A stretch of DNA of 48,240 nucleotides from assembly GCA_964492715.1 (NCBI GenBank), contig CAZBLK010000020.1:1-48240 (forward strand). Direction: 5' to 3'. The position numbers and the translations under genes are program-made. The stretch's first letter is position 1; each line of letters opens with the position of its first letter. Origin of the DNA: CAZBLK01 sp964492715 (GTDB lineage Bacteria > Bacillota > Clostridia > Lachnospirales > WRBF01). Positions 8,855 through 17,435 of the stretch are shown here, one piece after another. The notes below the pieces were generated by a model. It had not been told where the DNA came from, did not search any database, and worked only from the letters and a program-made list of their open reading frames with translations.

Positions 8855-10090
8855 TTAAAACCGAAAAAAGCTTTTTGCATTTTCATAGCAAACATCAACA
8901 ACAAGTTTTTCAAGTGTTTCTACATCGTTAGGAAACTCGCCGTTTTCCACCCAGTCGCCCAAAATGTCACAAAAAATACGCCTGAAATATTCATGACGAG
9001 TGTATGATAAAAAGCTTCTGCTGTCGGTAAGCATACCCAAAAATTTGCCCAAAGGGTACACACTTGCAAGCGTCGTCATTTGCTCGACCATACCTTTTAT
9101 ACTGTCATTAAACCACCATGCACTGCCTTGCAAAACATCACGGAAACAGCCGCACAAAGAAGCAATTGCACCGTTGTCGCTTGGGTTTAAAGAATAAATA
9201 ACTGTTTTTGGAAGCTTGTCGCATTTGTCAAGCTCCGAAAGAAGATTAGCCAATGGCTTAATGCTTTGGTTGTCATAAATTGTGTCAAAGCCAGTGTCTG
9301 CACCAAGCAAGCCAAACATTTTTTCGTTTACATTCCGAACTGCATTAAAATGAATTTGCATTGCAACGCCACGCTCATTGTAAAGCTTTGCAGTTTCAAG
9401 AAGAAGTTCAGTGTCCGAAAAGTCTGAAACTCCGTGGTCGGAAAGCTTGCAGCCGTTTTCTACAAAATAGTCTAAACGTTTTTCAAGGTGTGAAAGTAAC
9501 TGGGTTTTGGATAGCCCTGCGTCGTTTTTAAGAATTCTGTCTGGTCTAAATGTTGGCAAAATAACACTGCACGAAAAGCCGCTTTGTTTAATTGCCTTGT
9601 GGTATTCTAAGCTGCTGTCAGGGTCATCTGTTGTGCAGATGACCTCAACGTTGGATTGCTTAATTATTTTTTGCACGGAAATACACTCAAGCTGTTCGTT
9701 GCAACGTTTGTAAATTGCTTCGGCTGTTTGTTCGTTAAGCGTTTCCGTAACTCCGAAGTATTTTTTCAATTCAAGGTGTGACCAGTGATAAAGCGGGTTT
9801 CCAATTAACTTTGGCATTATCCGTGCGTATTCAAAAAACTTTTCATAGTCTGTTGCACTACCAGTAATTTTGTTTTCGCAAACACCGCAAGCACGCATTG
9901 CACGCCATTTATAATGGTCGCCGTACAGCCAAATTTCTGTAATAGTTTTAAACGTTTTATCCTCGGCAATTTCCCTTGGATTAACGTGACAATGATAATC
10001 AATTATAGGCAATTCACTGGCACTTTTGTGAAACAGTTTTTGTGCAGTTTCCGTTTTTAAAAGAAAGTTGTCGTCTAAAAAACCTTTCAT
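8855..10090 (-). CDS. uxaC: Uronate isomerase (compact form)
   Basis: Amidohydrolase-superfamily isomerase that converts D-glucuronate to D-fructuronate (and galacturonate to tagaturonate). Visible marks: FLLKTETAQKLFH, the metal-site DYHCHVNPREIAEDK (His33, His35), GDHYKWRAMR, GNPLYHWSHLEL, TTDDPDSSLEYH, SGDHG-like SDHGVSDF, and GMLTDSRSFLSYTRHEYFRR near the end. I take the ATG at 10090 (ribosome site GTGGGGTG), 4 bases after the upstream stop. An ATG at 10129 would overlap the previous gene. The result is 411 residues, against roughly 470 for the E. coli protein. The missing stretch is the helical insert between SDH(A/G) and the (Y)ARRG/YNERG helix. All catalytic landmarks remain, so it is probably active. 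Confidence 0.93.
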   Translation of the reverse strand: MKGFLDDNFLLKTETAQKLFHKSASELPIIDYHCHVNPREIAEDKTFKTITEIWLYGDHYKWRAMRACGVCENKITGSATDYEKFFEYARIMPKLIGNPLYHWSHLELKKYFGVTETLNEQTAEAIYKRCNEQLECISVQKIIKQSNVEVICTTDDPDSSLEYHKAIKQSGFSCSVILPTFRPDRILKNDAGLSKTQLLSHLEKRLDYFVENGCKLSDHGVSDFSDTELLLETAKLYNERGVAMQIHFNAVRNVNEKMFGLLGADTGFDTIYDNQSIKPLANLLSELDKCDKLPKTVIYSLNPSDNGAIASLCGCFRDVLQGSAWWFNDSIKGMVEQMTTLASVYPLGKFLGMLTDSRSFLSYTRHEYFRRIFCDILGDWVENGEFPNDVETLEKLVVDVCYENAKSFFRF

Positions 10091-10094
10091 GCAC

Positions 10095-10943
10095 TTACAC
10101 CCCACTATATGCAGAAAACCCACCGTCAACAGGAATTACAACGCCGTTTACAAAGCCTGAAGCTTCTTTTGAAAGCAAGTATAAAAGTGTTCCAATAAGC
10201 TCCTTGTCTTCGCCAAACCTTCCCATTGGTGTAGCAGATAAAATCTTTTTAGTACGTTCAGTAGGAGTGCCGTCATCGTTAAACAAAAGCTTTTCATTTT
10301 GCTTTGTAACAAAGAAACCTGGCGCAATTGCATTTACTCTAATATCTTGCTTTGAAAAATGTACAGCAAGCCACTGTGTAAAGTTTGAAATTGCTGCCTT
10401 TGCTCCGCTGTATGCTGGTATTTTTGTAAGTGGCGTGAATGCGTTCATTGAGCTTATGTTTATAATTGAGCAGTCGTTTCTTCCAAGCATGTCAACAGCA
10501 AAAACTTGAGTTGGCAAAAGTGTGCCTATAAAGTTAAGATTAAAAACAAACTCAACTCCAGCTTTGTCAAGGTCGAAAAAGCTTACAACATCTTTTTCTA
10601 TGTCGCCGTCAATGTAATATTCATTTGTTGTTGTTGCCTTTGGCGAGTTTCCTCCTGCACCATTTATTAAAATGTCACACTTGCCTAAATCTTCAAGAAC
10701 TTGTTTATGTGTTTTTTCTAAGCTATCCTTGTCAAGTACGTTTGCTTCATACGCCTTTGCAGTTAAGCCTTTTTCGTTTATTTTATCTGCATAGCCTTGT
10801 GCGGCATTTAAGTTTAAGTCCAAAAGTGCAACTTTTGCACCGCTTAAAGCAATTGCTTCTGCAAACAAGGAACACAAAACGCCCCCTGCCCCTGTTATTA
10901 CTACAACTTTATGTTTTAAATCTATATTAAATGGTAGTTTCAT
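10095..10943 (-). CDS. SDR family D-mannonate oxidoreductase (fructuronate reductase, YjmF/UxuB type)
   Basis: A 282-residue classical short-chain dehydrogenase. The cofactor site is VVITGAGGVLCSLFAEA near residue 15 and the NAG-like motif is NGAGG. The catalytic Ser-Tyr-Lys set is NISSMNAF...PAYSGAKAAI, followed by VNAIAPGFF. In Firmicutes such as Bacillus subtilis, an SDR protein beside mannonate dehydratase performs the NAD(P)H-linked reduction of fructuronate to mannonate, replacing the unrelated E. coli UxuB. The position between uxuA and uxaC supports that role, which is inferred from context because SDR sequences alone rarely fix the substrate. The stop is 4 bases before the uxaC start. 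Confidence 0.88.
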   Translation of the reverse strand: MKLPFNIDLKHKVVVITGAGGVLCSLFAEAIALSGAKVALLDLNLNAAQGYADKINEKGLTAKAYEANVLDKDSLEKTHKQVLEDLGKCDILINGAGGNSPKATTTNEYYIDGDIEKDVVSFFDLDKAGVEFVFNLNFIGTLLPTQVFAVDMLGRNDCSIINISSMNAFTPLTKIPAYSGAKAAISNFTQWLAVHFSKQDIRVNAIAPGFFVTKQNEKLLFNDDGTPTERTKKILSATPMGRFGEDKELIGTLLYLLSKEASGFVNGVVIPVDGGFSAYSGV

Positions 10944-10954
10944 AAAATGTCTCC

Positions 10955-12001
10955 TTATTTACTTGATAATGACAAAGTTTCCCAAATTCCTGTTAAATAG
11001 CTTGCGCCTAAAGCTCTGTCATAAAGTCCATACCCTGGCTTTCCTGTTTCGCCCCAAATCATTCGTCCATGGTCTGGGCGCAAATAGCCGTCGAAGCCGT
11101 TTTTGTGCAACGCCTTCATTACTTCAACAATGTTTAAAGAACCACAGTGAGAAAAATGTGCCGACTCCTCAAAGCTTCCGTCTGGAAGAAGAAGAACGTT
11201 GCGAACGTGCATAAAATGAATGCGCCCCATAGCTGAATATTTATCAACCATTTTAACTACGTCGTTTGTGCTTACACAGCCTAAAGAACCTGTGCAAAGC
11301 GTTAAACCATTGTACTCGCTGTCAACAAGCTTCAAAAAGCGGTCTAAGTTTTCCTCGCATGTAATTATTCTTGGCAAACCAAAAATTGGATAAGGAGGGT
11401 CGTCTGGGTGAATAGCCATTTTAACATCACATTCCTCGGCTACAGGAATAATTTGTTTAAGGAAATATTCTAAGTTAGCCCAAAGTTTTTCCTCGTCAAC
11501 TTGCTTATAATCATCAAACAATTTTTGCAAGTCTTCCTTTTTGTATGAAGAATCCCAGCCAGGTAGCGAAAGCTCCCCAGTTAGCGGATTCATTTTTTCT
11601 AGCTGCTCCTTGTAGTAAACTAAAGCGTTTGAGCCGTCGGGCAAAACTTTGTCAAGCTGTGTGCGTGTCCAGTCAAACACAGGCATAAAGTTGTAGCAAA
11701 TGCACTTTACCCCAGCCTTTGCAAGCCTTTTAATGTTTTCCTTGTAGTTTTCTATATATTGCTCTCTTGCTGGCTTTCCAAGCTTAATGTCCTCGTGTAC
11801 AGGAACACTTTCTACAATGTCAAACACAAGCCCAACAGCTTCAACATCTGCTTTAACTTGTGCAATGCTGTCCTCGCTCCAAACTGTACCTACAGGTGTG
11901 TCGTAAACAGCCGAAACTATAGAGTGCATATTTGGAATTTGCTTTATATATTGCAGAGGTATTGGGTCGCCCTTGCCGTAATGTCTGAATGATAATTTCA
12001 T
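10955..12001 (-). CDS. uxuA: Mannonate dehydratase
   Basis: A 348-residue TIM-barrel enzyme that dehydrates D-mannonate to 2-keto-3-deoxygluconate. It starts MKLSFRHYGKGDPIPL and has the family landmarks SVPVHEDIKLG, CICYNFMPVFDWTRT, MAIHPDDPPYPIFGLPRI (metal-binding His and Asp), LCTGSLG, IHFMHVRNV and YLRPDHGRMIWGE. Its length is close to the Bacillus YjmE form and shorter than the 394-residue E. coli enzyme, which carries an insertion. It is preceded by AGGAGG-like AGGAGGTTT. It lies 11 bases upstream of the SDR gene, in the same transcript. High confidence. Confidence 0.96.
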   Translation of the reverse strand: MKLSFRHYGKGDPIPLQYIKQIPNMHSIVSAVYDTPVGTVWSEDSIAQVKADVEAVGLVFDIVESVPVHEDIKLGKPAREQYIENYKENIKRLAKAGVKCICYNFMPVFDWTRTQLDKVLPDGSNALVYYKEQLEKMNPLTGELSLPGWDSSYKKEDLQKLFDDYKQVDEEKLWANLEYFLKQIIPVAEECDVKMAIHPDDPPYPIFGLPRIITCEENLDRFLKLVDSEYNGLTLCTGSLGCVSTNDVVKMVDKYSAMGRIHFMHVRNVLLLPDGSFEESAHFSHCGSLNIVEVMKALHKNGFDGYLRPDHGRMIWGETGKPGYGLYDRALGASYLTGIWETLSLSSK

Positions 12002-12028
12002 ATTAAACCTCCTAAAAACTACATATAT

Positions 12029-12114
12029 AATCGTATAACTTCAAATTAGCCTATACAACGAAGTTATACGAAAAACTCTCCGTATTAGCAAGTTTTAAAG
12101 TTAAATTACTATAT
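12029..12114. repeat. Family 2 repeat, longer variant
   Basis: Begins ATAATCGTATAACTTCAAAT and ends TTTTAAAGTTAAATTACTAT, matching the ends of the 67-bp copies at 13638 and 20805, but the middle is different and longer. Inside it CGTATAACTTC and GAAGTTATACG form an extra 11-base inverted repeat. It abuts the symporter stop codon, so the symporter gene has a family 2 copy on both sides. Confidence 0.6.
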
Positions 12115-13607
12115 CAAACTTTGCTTAATACTGGTTTTTTGCTTTCATTTTCTGCTAAAGCTTTTTGTTTAATTGCTGCAATTTCATTTTGAATTTCAGC
12201 CATTTTTTCTTTTGTAAGCGGATAAAATTTCATTGCAATAATGTTGCAGCCCAAGCCAATCATTGGAACAATGAAGAACAAGAACATTGTTACATAAAAA
12301 ATTGCATTAGTGTACGGTGTTTCAACGGTAGGTTGTGCAGTTGTAAAACCAATTGCAGCAATTGATACACTTACAAGCAAGTTAGAAAGAGACGAAACTA
12401 GCTTGTCAACAAAGCTGAACAAAGTACCCATAAGCCCAGGAACATATTTGCCCGAACGGTAAACCTCATAGTCTGCACAGTCGGCAGTCATTGGAATGAC
12501 AATGCTTCCAGCAACACCAGCAGAACCTTTGCCTAAAATAGTGAAAAGCAAGTATAAAATTGTAAATGCCCCAATTTCTGACATTGAAAGTGTTTTAGGG
12601 TCAAGTACAAAGAACAAAACCATAGTTAGTGCAGTGAAAACAATTCCACCTATAGAACCCCACAAAAGAGCTTTTCTTTGCCCAAGCTTGCGCGCAACAA
12701 CGCCTACACCAAAAAGCATAAGCAAAAAGTTTGGAACCATTAATATCATGTTAAGCTGACCACTAAAGCCATAGTTGCCGCAAATTATACCATAAAGCAT
12801 AACGCTTATAACCGCATTACCTGAAATTTGGAATGCAAGCTTGTCAGTTGAAGCCGCAACAACAAGCATTTGAATTGCACGGTTGTTTTTCAAAACGTCC
12901 CAATAATCTTTAAATCCAATTTTTTGGGCAACACCTGTTCCAAAAAATTCTGTTCTATCCTTTTGCCAAATACCAAGTATAGCAAGAGCCGTAAAAACTA
13001 TAGAAGAAACTATTACAACAGTAATAAATGTTGAGAAAAGTTCAAGAGTAAATCCGCCATACTGCTTTACCCAAACATTAGTAATCATATACGTTAAAAC
13101 TGCAAAAAGAACTGTGTTATACACACCGTCAAAAATTGCAAAAAGAGGACGCTGCTTAGGGTCATTTGTAAGGCACGATTGTGCAGACTTTGTTACAACA
13201 CATTGTAGCGTATAACCAATTATGTAAACCATATACATTAAAACAAAGAAGACTAGCCTCATGCCATCAGGCAAGGTGTGTGTGACGTTGAAAATAATTA
13301 ATGAAGAAACTGCTAAAACAATGTTACCAACTAGCATGAATGGACGGTTTTTGCCAAACTTGCCGTTTGTTTTGTCAACAATGTAGCCTATGAGTGGGTC
13401 CGTTACGCCGTCCCAAACTCGCATGAGCGTAAGAATTGAACCAACCAGAACTACGCCCAACCCAACAATGCCTACAGCGTAATATGATACATACATCATA
13501 AGTATCATATACAGATTTGTAGCAGTGTTGTTTAATGCAAATAAACCCATTTGCCAAAGCTTAGCTCGATTTGTTGCCACATTTTCTGTTTTTGTCATTT
13601 TAGACAT
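12114..13607 (-). CDS. GPH-family sugar/cation symporter (probable hexuronide importer)
   Basis: A 497-residue MFS protein with about 12 membrane segments. The glycoside-pentoside-hexuronide family signature is clear: LMRVWDGVTDPLIGYIVDKT then GKNRPFML in the first half, and MTADCADYEVYRSGKYVPGL in the second half. GPH proteins move glycosides or hexuronides with Na+ or H+. As the first gene of the uxuA-kdgK operon and opposite a GH2 enzyme, it most likely brings in glucuronides or uronate-containing disaccharides. The exact substrate and coupling ion cannot be read from the sequence. The start at 13607 has a GGGGGAG-like ribosome site. Confidence 0.92.
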   Translation of the reverse strand: MSKMTKTENVATNRAKLWQMGLFALNNTATNLYMILMMYVSYYAVGIVGLGVVLVGSILTLMRVWDGVTDPLIGYIVDKTNGKFGKNRPFMLVGNIVLAVSSLIIFNVTHTLPDGMRLVFFVLMYMVYIIGYTLQCVVTKSAQSCLTNDPKQRPLFAIFDGVYNTVLFAVLTYMITNVWVKQYGGFTLELFSTFITVVIVSSIVFTALAILGIWQKDRTEFFGTGVAQKIGFKDYWDVLKNNRAIQMLVVAASTDKLAFQISGNAVISVMLYGIICGNYGFSGQLNMILMVPNFLLMLFGVGVVARKLGQRKALLWGSIGGIVFTALTMVLFFVLDPKTLSMSEIGAFTILYLLFTILGKGSAGVAGSIVIPMTADCADYEVYRSGKYVPGLMGTLFSFVDKLVSSLSNLLVSVSIAAIGFTTAQPTVETPYTNAIFYVTMFLFFIVPMIGLGCNIIAMKFYPLTKEKMAEIQNEIAAIKQKALAENESKKPVLSKV

Positions 13608-13637
13608 GATAACTCTCCCCCATAGTTTTAATGATAA

Positions 13638-13704
13638 TAGTCATATAACTTCAAAATCAACCAAATACGACGGCTTATTTTCCAGCTTTAAAGTTAAATG
13701 ACTA
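13638..13704. repeat. Family 2 repeat, 67 bp
   Basis: An imperfect palindrome bounded by TAGTCATATAACTT and AAGTTAAATGACTA. It matches the copy at 20805-20871 at 62 of 67 positions by my count, with identical length. It lies 31 bases upstream of the symporter start, so it is either in its 5' leader or overlaps its promoter. Confidence 0.8.
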
Positions 13705-14214
13705 TATAACAATTACATTTTTAATCAATATTGTTTATCAATCAAAACGCCAACTACACAGCGTTTAGCTTCCCAATGCCAACATGTTCAAAAAGTGGAA
13801 TTGCTATAATTTCGTTCGATATTTTTATGTCATAATAATAAGCCAAAAATTCATGCGTTACTATTGCTAAAGTTGTTGTGTACATTGCTTTTCTTGCGAC
13901 TATTATATAAAAATTATTTATATTTTAGAAAATATTATGCAAATTTACCAATAATAATTTTGTTAATTTTGCAATTTTCACAATATTAGATTGTTAAAAA
14001 TTTAAAATCTTTTTTATCAGCTATAGTTAAATAAACACAAAATACCATCATAATTTAATAATTATATGTTAATTATAGTGTTAATTATAAGTCAAGTATG
14101 TTAATATTGCTATATTTATTGTAATTGTTGTGGTAACATTAATATGTGTTTGACACATTGCAAATATTGTATTATTTTTATAACAAGTGCTGAATAAAGG
14201 GCTGATAAAAAACA
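13705..14214. promoter_or_regulatory. Divergent control region of the hexuronide locus
   Basis: A very AT-rich 510-base gap between the symporter operon (minus) and the AraC regulator (plus), with no gene. It must hold both promoters and the probable AraC binding sites. TTGACA at 14150-14155 is a good -35 for the regulator, but the downstream -10 (TATTAT or TATTTT) is at non-ideal spacing. A fragment GGAATTGCTATA...TTCGATATTTTT near 13797-13835 resembles part of family 3. I could not define an AraC operator. Confidence 0.5.
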
Positions 14215-15093
14215 ATGAAACAACATACAACAAAAATTGAAAAGTTTAACACTCGACAGCACATGCTTTCGAGAGATTTAGAAATTCATCATTACAAAGA
14301 CAACAATGAACTTGAAGTTGCGTTACATAGCCATGATTTTTATGAAATATTGTTTTTTATCTCGGGCAACGTGACATTTAGCATTGAAAGCAAGAATTAT
14401 ATTATGCTTCCTGGCGACATTTTGCTTATAAGCCCGCTAGAGCTTCACCGCCCTGTTTTAATTCAAGCAGAGCAACAGCCTTATGAACGAATTGTTTTGT
14501 GGGTTTCAAAGGCGCTTTTAGATGCGTTTATAAGCTCGAGCGCAGACGACATTACAACATGCTTTGACACAAAGCAACCAAACCACACAAACTTAATTCG
14601 CCTACCTGCACGCAGCCAAGAGTTTATTCGTGACTTTTTGGAAAAAATTATTGCAGAAAAAGAAGGTAGTAGATTTGCAAACCAGTTGCTTGTGTCGTGC
14701 TACTTGGGGCAAGTTTTGGTTGAAGTAAATAGGGCTTTGCTTGAAACCCCAGAAAGGTTCGTTCAAACAGACAACAGCAACCAAATAATTAAAAATATTT
14801 TAAACTATATAAACGAGCATTACGGCGAGCATCTTTCCCTAGACTTGCTTTCTTCAATGTTTTTTACAAACAAATATCATTTAAGCCACGAGTTTAATAA
14901 AACAGTTGGCACAAGTGTGTATAGATATATCATTCAAAAGCGGCTTATTATGGCAAAGCAAATGCTCATTTCAGGCACATCGCCAACAAGCGTGTTTCGT
15001 AACTGCGGCTTTTCAGACTACGCAAACTTTTACAGGGCTTTTAAGTCGGAATACGGCATAAGCCCAAAGGAGTTTGTTAAGTCGGTACTTTAG
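14215..15093 (+). CDS. AraC family transcriptional regulator
   Basis: A 292-residue regulator. Residues 20-110 are a cupin-like sensing domain (LHSHDFYEILFFISG, then GDILLISPLELHRP). Residues 185-290 hold two helix-turn-helix motifs: LSLDLLSSMFFTNKYHLSHEF and VFRNCGFSDYANFYRAFKSEYG, ending SPKEF, the classical AraC C terminus. It is divergent to the uptake and catabolic operon and upstream of the GH2 gene, so it is the likely local activator responding to a uronide or breakdown product. The TAG stop at 15091-15093 is the first three bases of a family 1 repeat. The ribosome site is weak, which suggests low expression. Confidence 0.93.
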   Translation: MKQHTTKIEKFNTRQHMLSRDLEIHHYKDNNELEVALHSHDFYEILFFISGNVTFSIESKNYIMLPGDILLISPLELHRPVLIQAEQQPYERIVLWVSKALLDAFISSSADDITTCFDTKQPNHTNLIRLPARSQEFIRDFLEKIIAEKEGSRFANQLLVSCYLGQVLVEVNRALLETPERFVQTDNSNQIIKNILNYINEHYGEHLSLDLLSSMFFTNKYHLSHEFNKTVGTSVYRYIIQKRLIMAKQMLISGTSPTSVFRNCGFSDYANFYRAFKSEYGISPKEFVKSVL

Positions 15094-15138
15094 GACGTGT
15101 TTGAAAAAAGCTAGAATGGATTTTCCAAACAGCCCCTA
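15091..15138 (+). repeat. Family 1 stop-codon repeat, 48 bp
   Basis: An imperfect inverted repeat: TAGGACGTGTTTGAAAAA at the left pairs with TTTTCCAAACAGCCCCTA at the right, around GCTAGAATGGA. The first three bases are the TAG stop of the AraC gene. Near-identical elements in the same orientation provide the stops of the response regulator (22601-22650) and thioredoxin (40192-40238). It could act as a terminator or processing hairpin before the GH2 gene. Confidence 0.8.
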
Positions 15139-15165
15139 GTTTATAATTAAAAAGGAGATGAATTT

Positions 15166-17427
15166 ATGAGAACTTTATCATCACTAAACCAAAATTGGTT
15201 CTTTACAATGGAAGACATTGAAAAACCTTTGAACAATGCCCCCGATGGCTGGGAAAAAGTAAACGTTCCTCATACATGGAACAACCTCGACGGGCAAGAC
15301 GGCGGCACATTTTACAGAAACAGTTGCTGGTACTTTAAAAAGCTAGAAATTAAAAAAGAAGAAGGCAAGTGTTACTGGCTTGAGTTTCAAGGGGTAAACA
15401 GCATTGCTCATGTATATGTAAATGAAACTTTGGTTGCACACCACGAAGGTGGGTATTCAACTTTTAGAGCCGACATAACAGACTGCATTACAGGCAATGA
15501 CTTTTTGTGGGTTTGTGCCGACAACAAGGAAAACGTAAATGTTTATCCAAACATGGCTGATTTCACTTTCTACGGCGGAATTTACCGTGACGTAAACTTA
15601 ATTGAAGTTTCAGAAAGCCACTTTGACCTTGGAAACCATGGAGACGAGGGCATTACAGTTTTATGCAATATAAAAGATGACGGAAGTGCAAGTGTAAACA
15701 TTAGCACAAGGCTTACAAATGCAAAAGACGAGCAAAAAGTTTGCTTTAAAGTTTATGATGCGGAAAACGCATGTGTTGCAGAAGGAAAATCCTCTGCACA
15801 AAACCCTCAATGCGAAGTTTTAATTGAAAACCCACGCCTTTGGAATGGCAAAATTGACCCACACTTATACACTGTTACAGCAGAACTTGTTTTTGGCGAA
15901 GCTTCGATAGATAACATAAAAACACACTTTGGAATTCGTACATACAGTGTTGACCCTGAAACTGGCTTTGTGCTAAACGGCAAGCCATACCATTTGCACG
16001 GTGTGTCACGCCACCAAGACAGAGAAAACAAAGGCAACGCAATTTCAAAAGCAGACCATGAAGAAGATATTAAGCTTATAGCCGAAGTTGGGGCAACAAC
16101 AATTCGCCTTGCACATTATCAGCACGACAAATATTTTTATGAGCTTTGTGACAAATATGGTTTAGTCATTTGGGCAGAAATTCCTTTTATTTCAATGTTT
16201 GAGCCAACGGCACAAAAAAATACAATTTCTCAAATGACAGAGCTTGTTTTGCAAAACATTAACCACCCTTCAATTTGCTTTTGGGGAATTTCAAACGAAA
16301 TTACAATAGGCGGAGAAGAAGACCAAAACCTTTATGAAAACTTGTGTGAACTAAACGAGTTGTGTAAAAAGCTTGACCCAACCAGAATGACAACAATTGC
16401 ACACGTTTCAATGGTTGACCTTGAAAGCCCAATGCACCACATAACAGACGTAATTTCATATAACCATTATTTTGGCTGGTACGGCGGAGACGTTTCAGAA
16501 AACGGCCCTTGGCTTGATGAATTCCACAAGCTTCACCCAAGCATACCTCTTGGAGTTTCTGAATATGGTGCAGAAGGAGTTCTTTTATGGCACACCGACA
16601 AACCTGAATGCCGTGACTACACCGAAGAATATCAAGCATATTACCACCACGAAATGCTTAAAACATTTGCAACACGTCCATACCTTTGGTCAACACATGT
16701 TTGGAACATGTTCGACTTTGGAAGCGATTTCCGTGACGAGGGCGGCGTTCAAGGCAGAAACAACAAAGGGCTTGTTACATTTGACAGAAAAACTAAAAAA
16801 GATTCTTTCTTCATATATAAAGCATTTTGGTCGGAAGAAAAATTTGTGCATATTTGCGGCAGACGCTACGTAAACCGTGTTGCAGGCACAACAACAATTA
16901 CTGTTTACTCAAACTGCGACAAGGTAGAGCTAAACGGCATTTCTGTCGAGGGCAAAGACAAGGCTTTTGTTTTTGAAAACATTCCGCTTGCTCTTGGCGA
17001 AAACACATTCGTTGCAAAAGGATATTGCGGCGACAAGTTGTTTGTTGACACAATTGTTTTAAATGGAGTTGAAACACCAGACGAAAGCTATATTTTGAAA
17101 GAAGAAGTTATAGAGGTTGAAGGCGGTGGCGTTGCAAATTGGTTTGACGGTAAAGCGGCTACGTCACAAAGCATTGAAATAAAAGAAGGCTTCCTTTCAA
17201 TTAAAGATAAAATTAGCGAATTAATGGAATACCCTGAAGCCACGGAAATTTTCACTTCGGTTATGGCAAAGTCGGGGTTTGGCAACGGAAACGGCATGAA
17301 CAAAGGCATGATGAAAATGATTAGTAACATGCCACTTGAAGTTTTGCTGAAATTAGCAGGCAAAAAAGTTCCTTCAGACGCAAAGTTTTTCTTAAATGAA
17401 GCACTTAGTAAAATTGCAAAGAAGTAG
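15166..17427 (+). CDS. GH2 glycoside hydrolase, probable beta-glucuronidase
   Basis: A 753-residue cytoplasmic enzyme (no signal peptide). The order is: jelly-roll domain (about 20-170), Ig-like domain (about 175-275), and TIM barrel (about 280-560) starting with GFVLNGKPYHLHGVSRHQD. The acid/base is Glu378 in GISNE and the nucleophile is Glu466 in VSEYGAE. Asn532-x-Lys534 (RNNKG) matches the NxK pair that in known beta-glucuronidases contacts the uronate carboxyl, though some GH2 beta-galactosidases also carry similar NDKG text. After about residue 560 there is another Ig-like part and a C-terminal extension of about 110 residues rich in Gly/Met (GNGNGMNKGMMK), of unknown role. It starts ATG after AAAGGAG. 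Context with glucuronate catabolism favours beta-glucuronidase. Confidence 0.85.
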   Translation: MRTLSSLNQNWFFTMEDIEKPLNNAPDGWEKVNVPHTWNNLDGQDGGTFYRNSCWYFKKLEIKKEEGKCYWLEFQGVNSIAHVYVNETLVAHHEGGYSTFRADITDCITGNDFLWVCADNKENVNVYPNMADFTFYGGIYRDVNLIEVSESHFDLGNHGDEGITVLCNIKDDGSASVNISTRLTNAKDEQKVCFKVYDAENACVAEGKSSAQNPQCEVLIENPRLWNGKIDPHLYTVTAELVFGEASIDNIKTHFGIRTYSVDPETGFVLNGKPYHLHGVSRHQDRENKGNAISKADHEEDIKLIAEVGATTIRLAHYQHDKYFYELCDKYGLVIWAEIPFISMFEPTAQKNTISQMTELVLQNINHPSICFWGISNEITIGGEEDQNLYENLCELNELCKKLDPTRMTTIAHVSMVDLESPMHHITDVISYNHYFGWYGGDVSENGPWLDEFHKLHPSIPLGVSEYGAEGVLLWHTDKPECRDYTEEYQAYYHHEMLKTFATRPYLWSTHVWNMFDFGSDFRDEGGVQGRNNKGLVTFDRKTKKDSFFIYKAFWSEEKFVHICGRRYVNRVAGTTTITVYSNCDKVELNGISVEGKDKAFVFENIPLALGENTFVAKGYCGDKLFVDTIVLNGVETPDESYILKEEVIEVEGGGVANWFDGKAATSQSIEIKEGFLSIKDKISELMEYPEATEIFTSVMAKSGFGNGNGMNKGMMKMISNMPLEVLLKLAGKKVPSDAKFFLNEALSKIAKK

Positions 17428-17435
17428 GTGGGCAA

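Noticed and set aside
8353..8931. Long plus-strand open frame opposite kdgA
   Set aside because: It is antisense to a clear, conserved gene, has no ribosome site and its peptide resembles no family. Many such antisense frames exist here because of the codon bias.
12029..12114. loxP-like text (CGTATAACTTC ... GAAGTTATACG)
   Set aside because: The arms resemble fragments of loxP but the order, arm length and spacer do not match, no recombinase gene is nearby, and the segment is better explained as a variant family 2 repeat.
15166..17427. Beta-galactosidase (lacZ) call for the GH2 gene
   Set aside because: Possible by sequence, but the NxK motif and the glucuronate operon opposite favour beta-glucuronidase. 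Left as an alternative.
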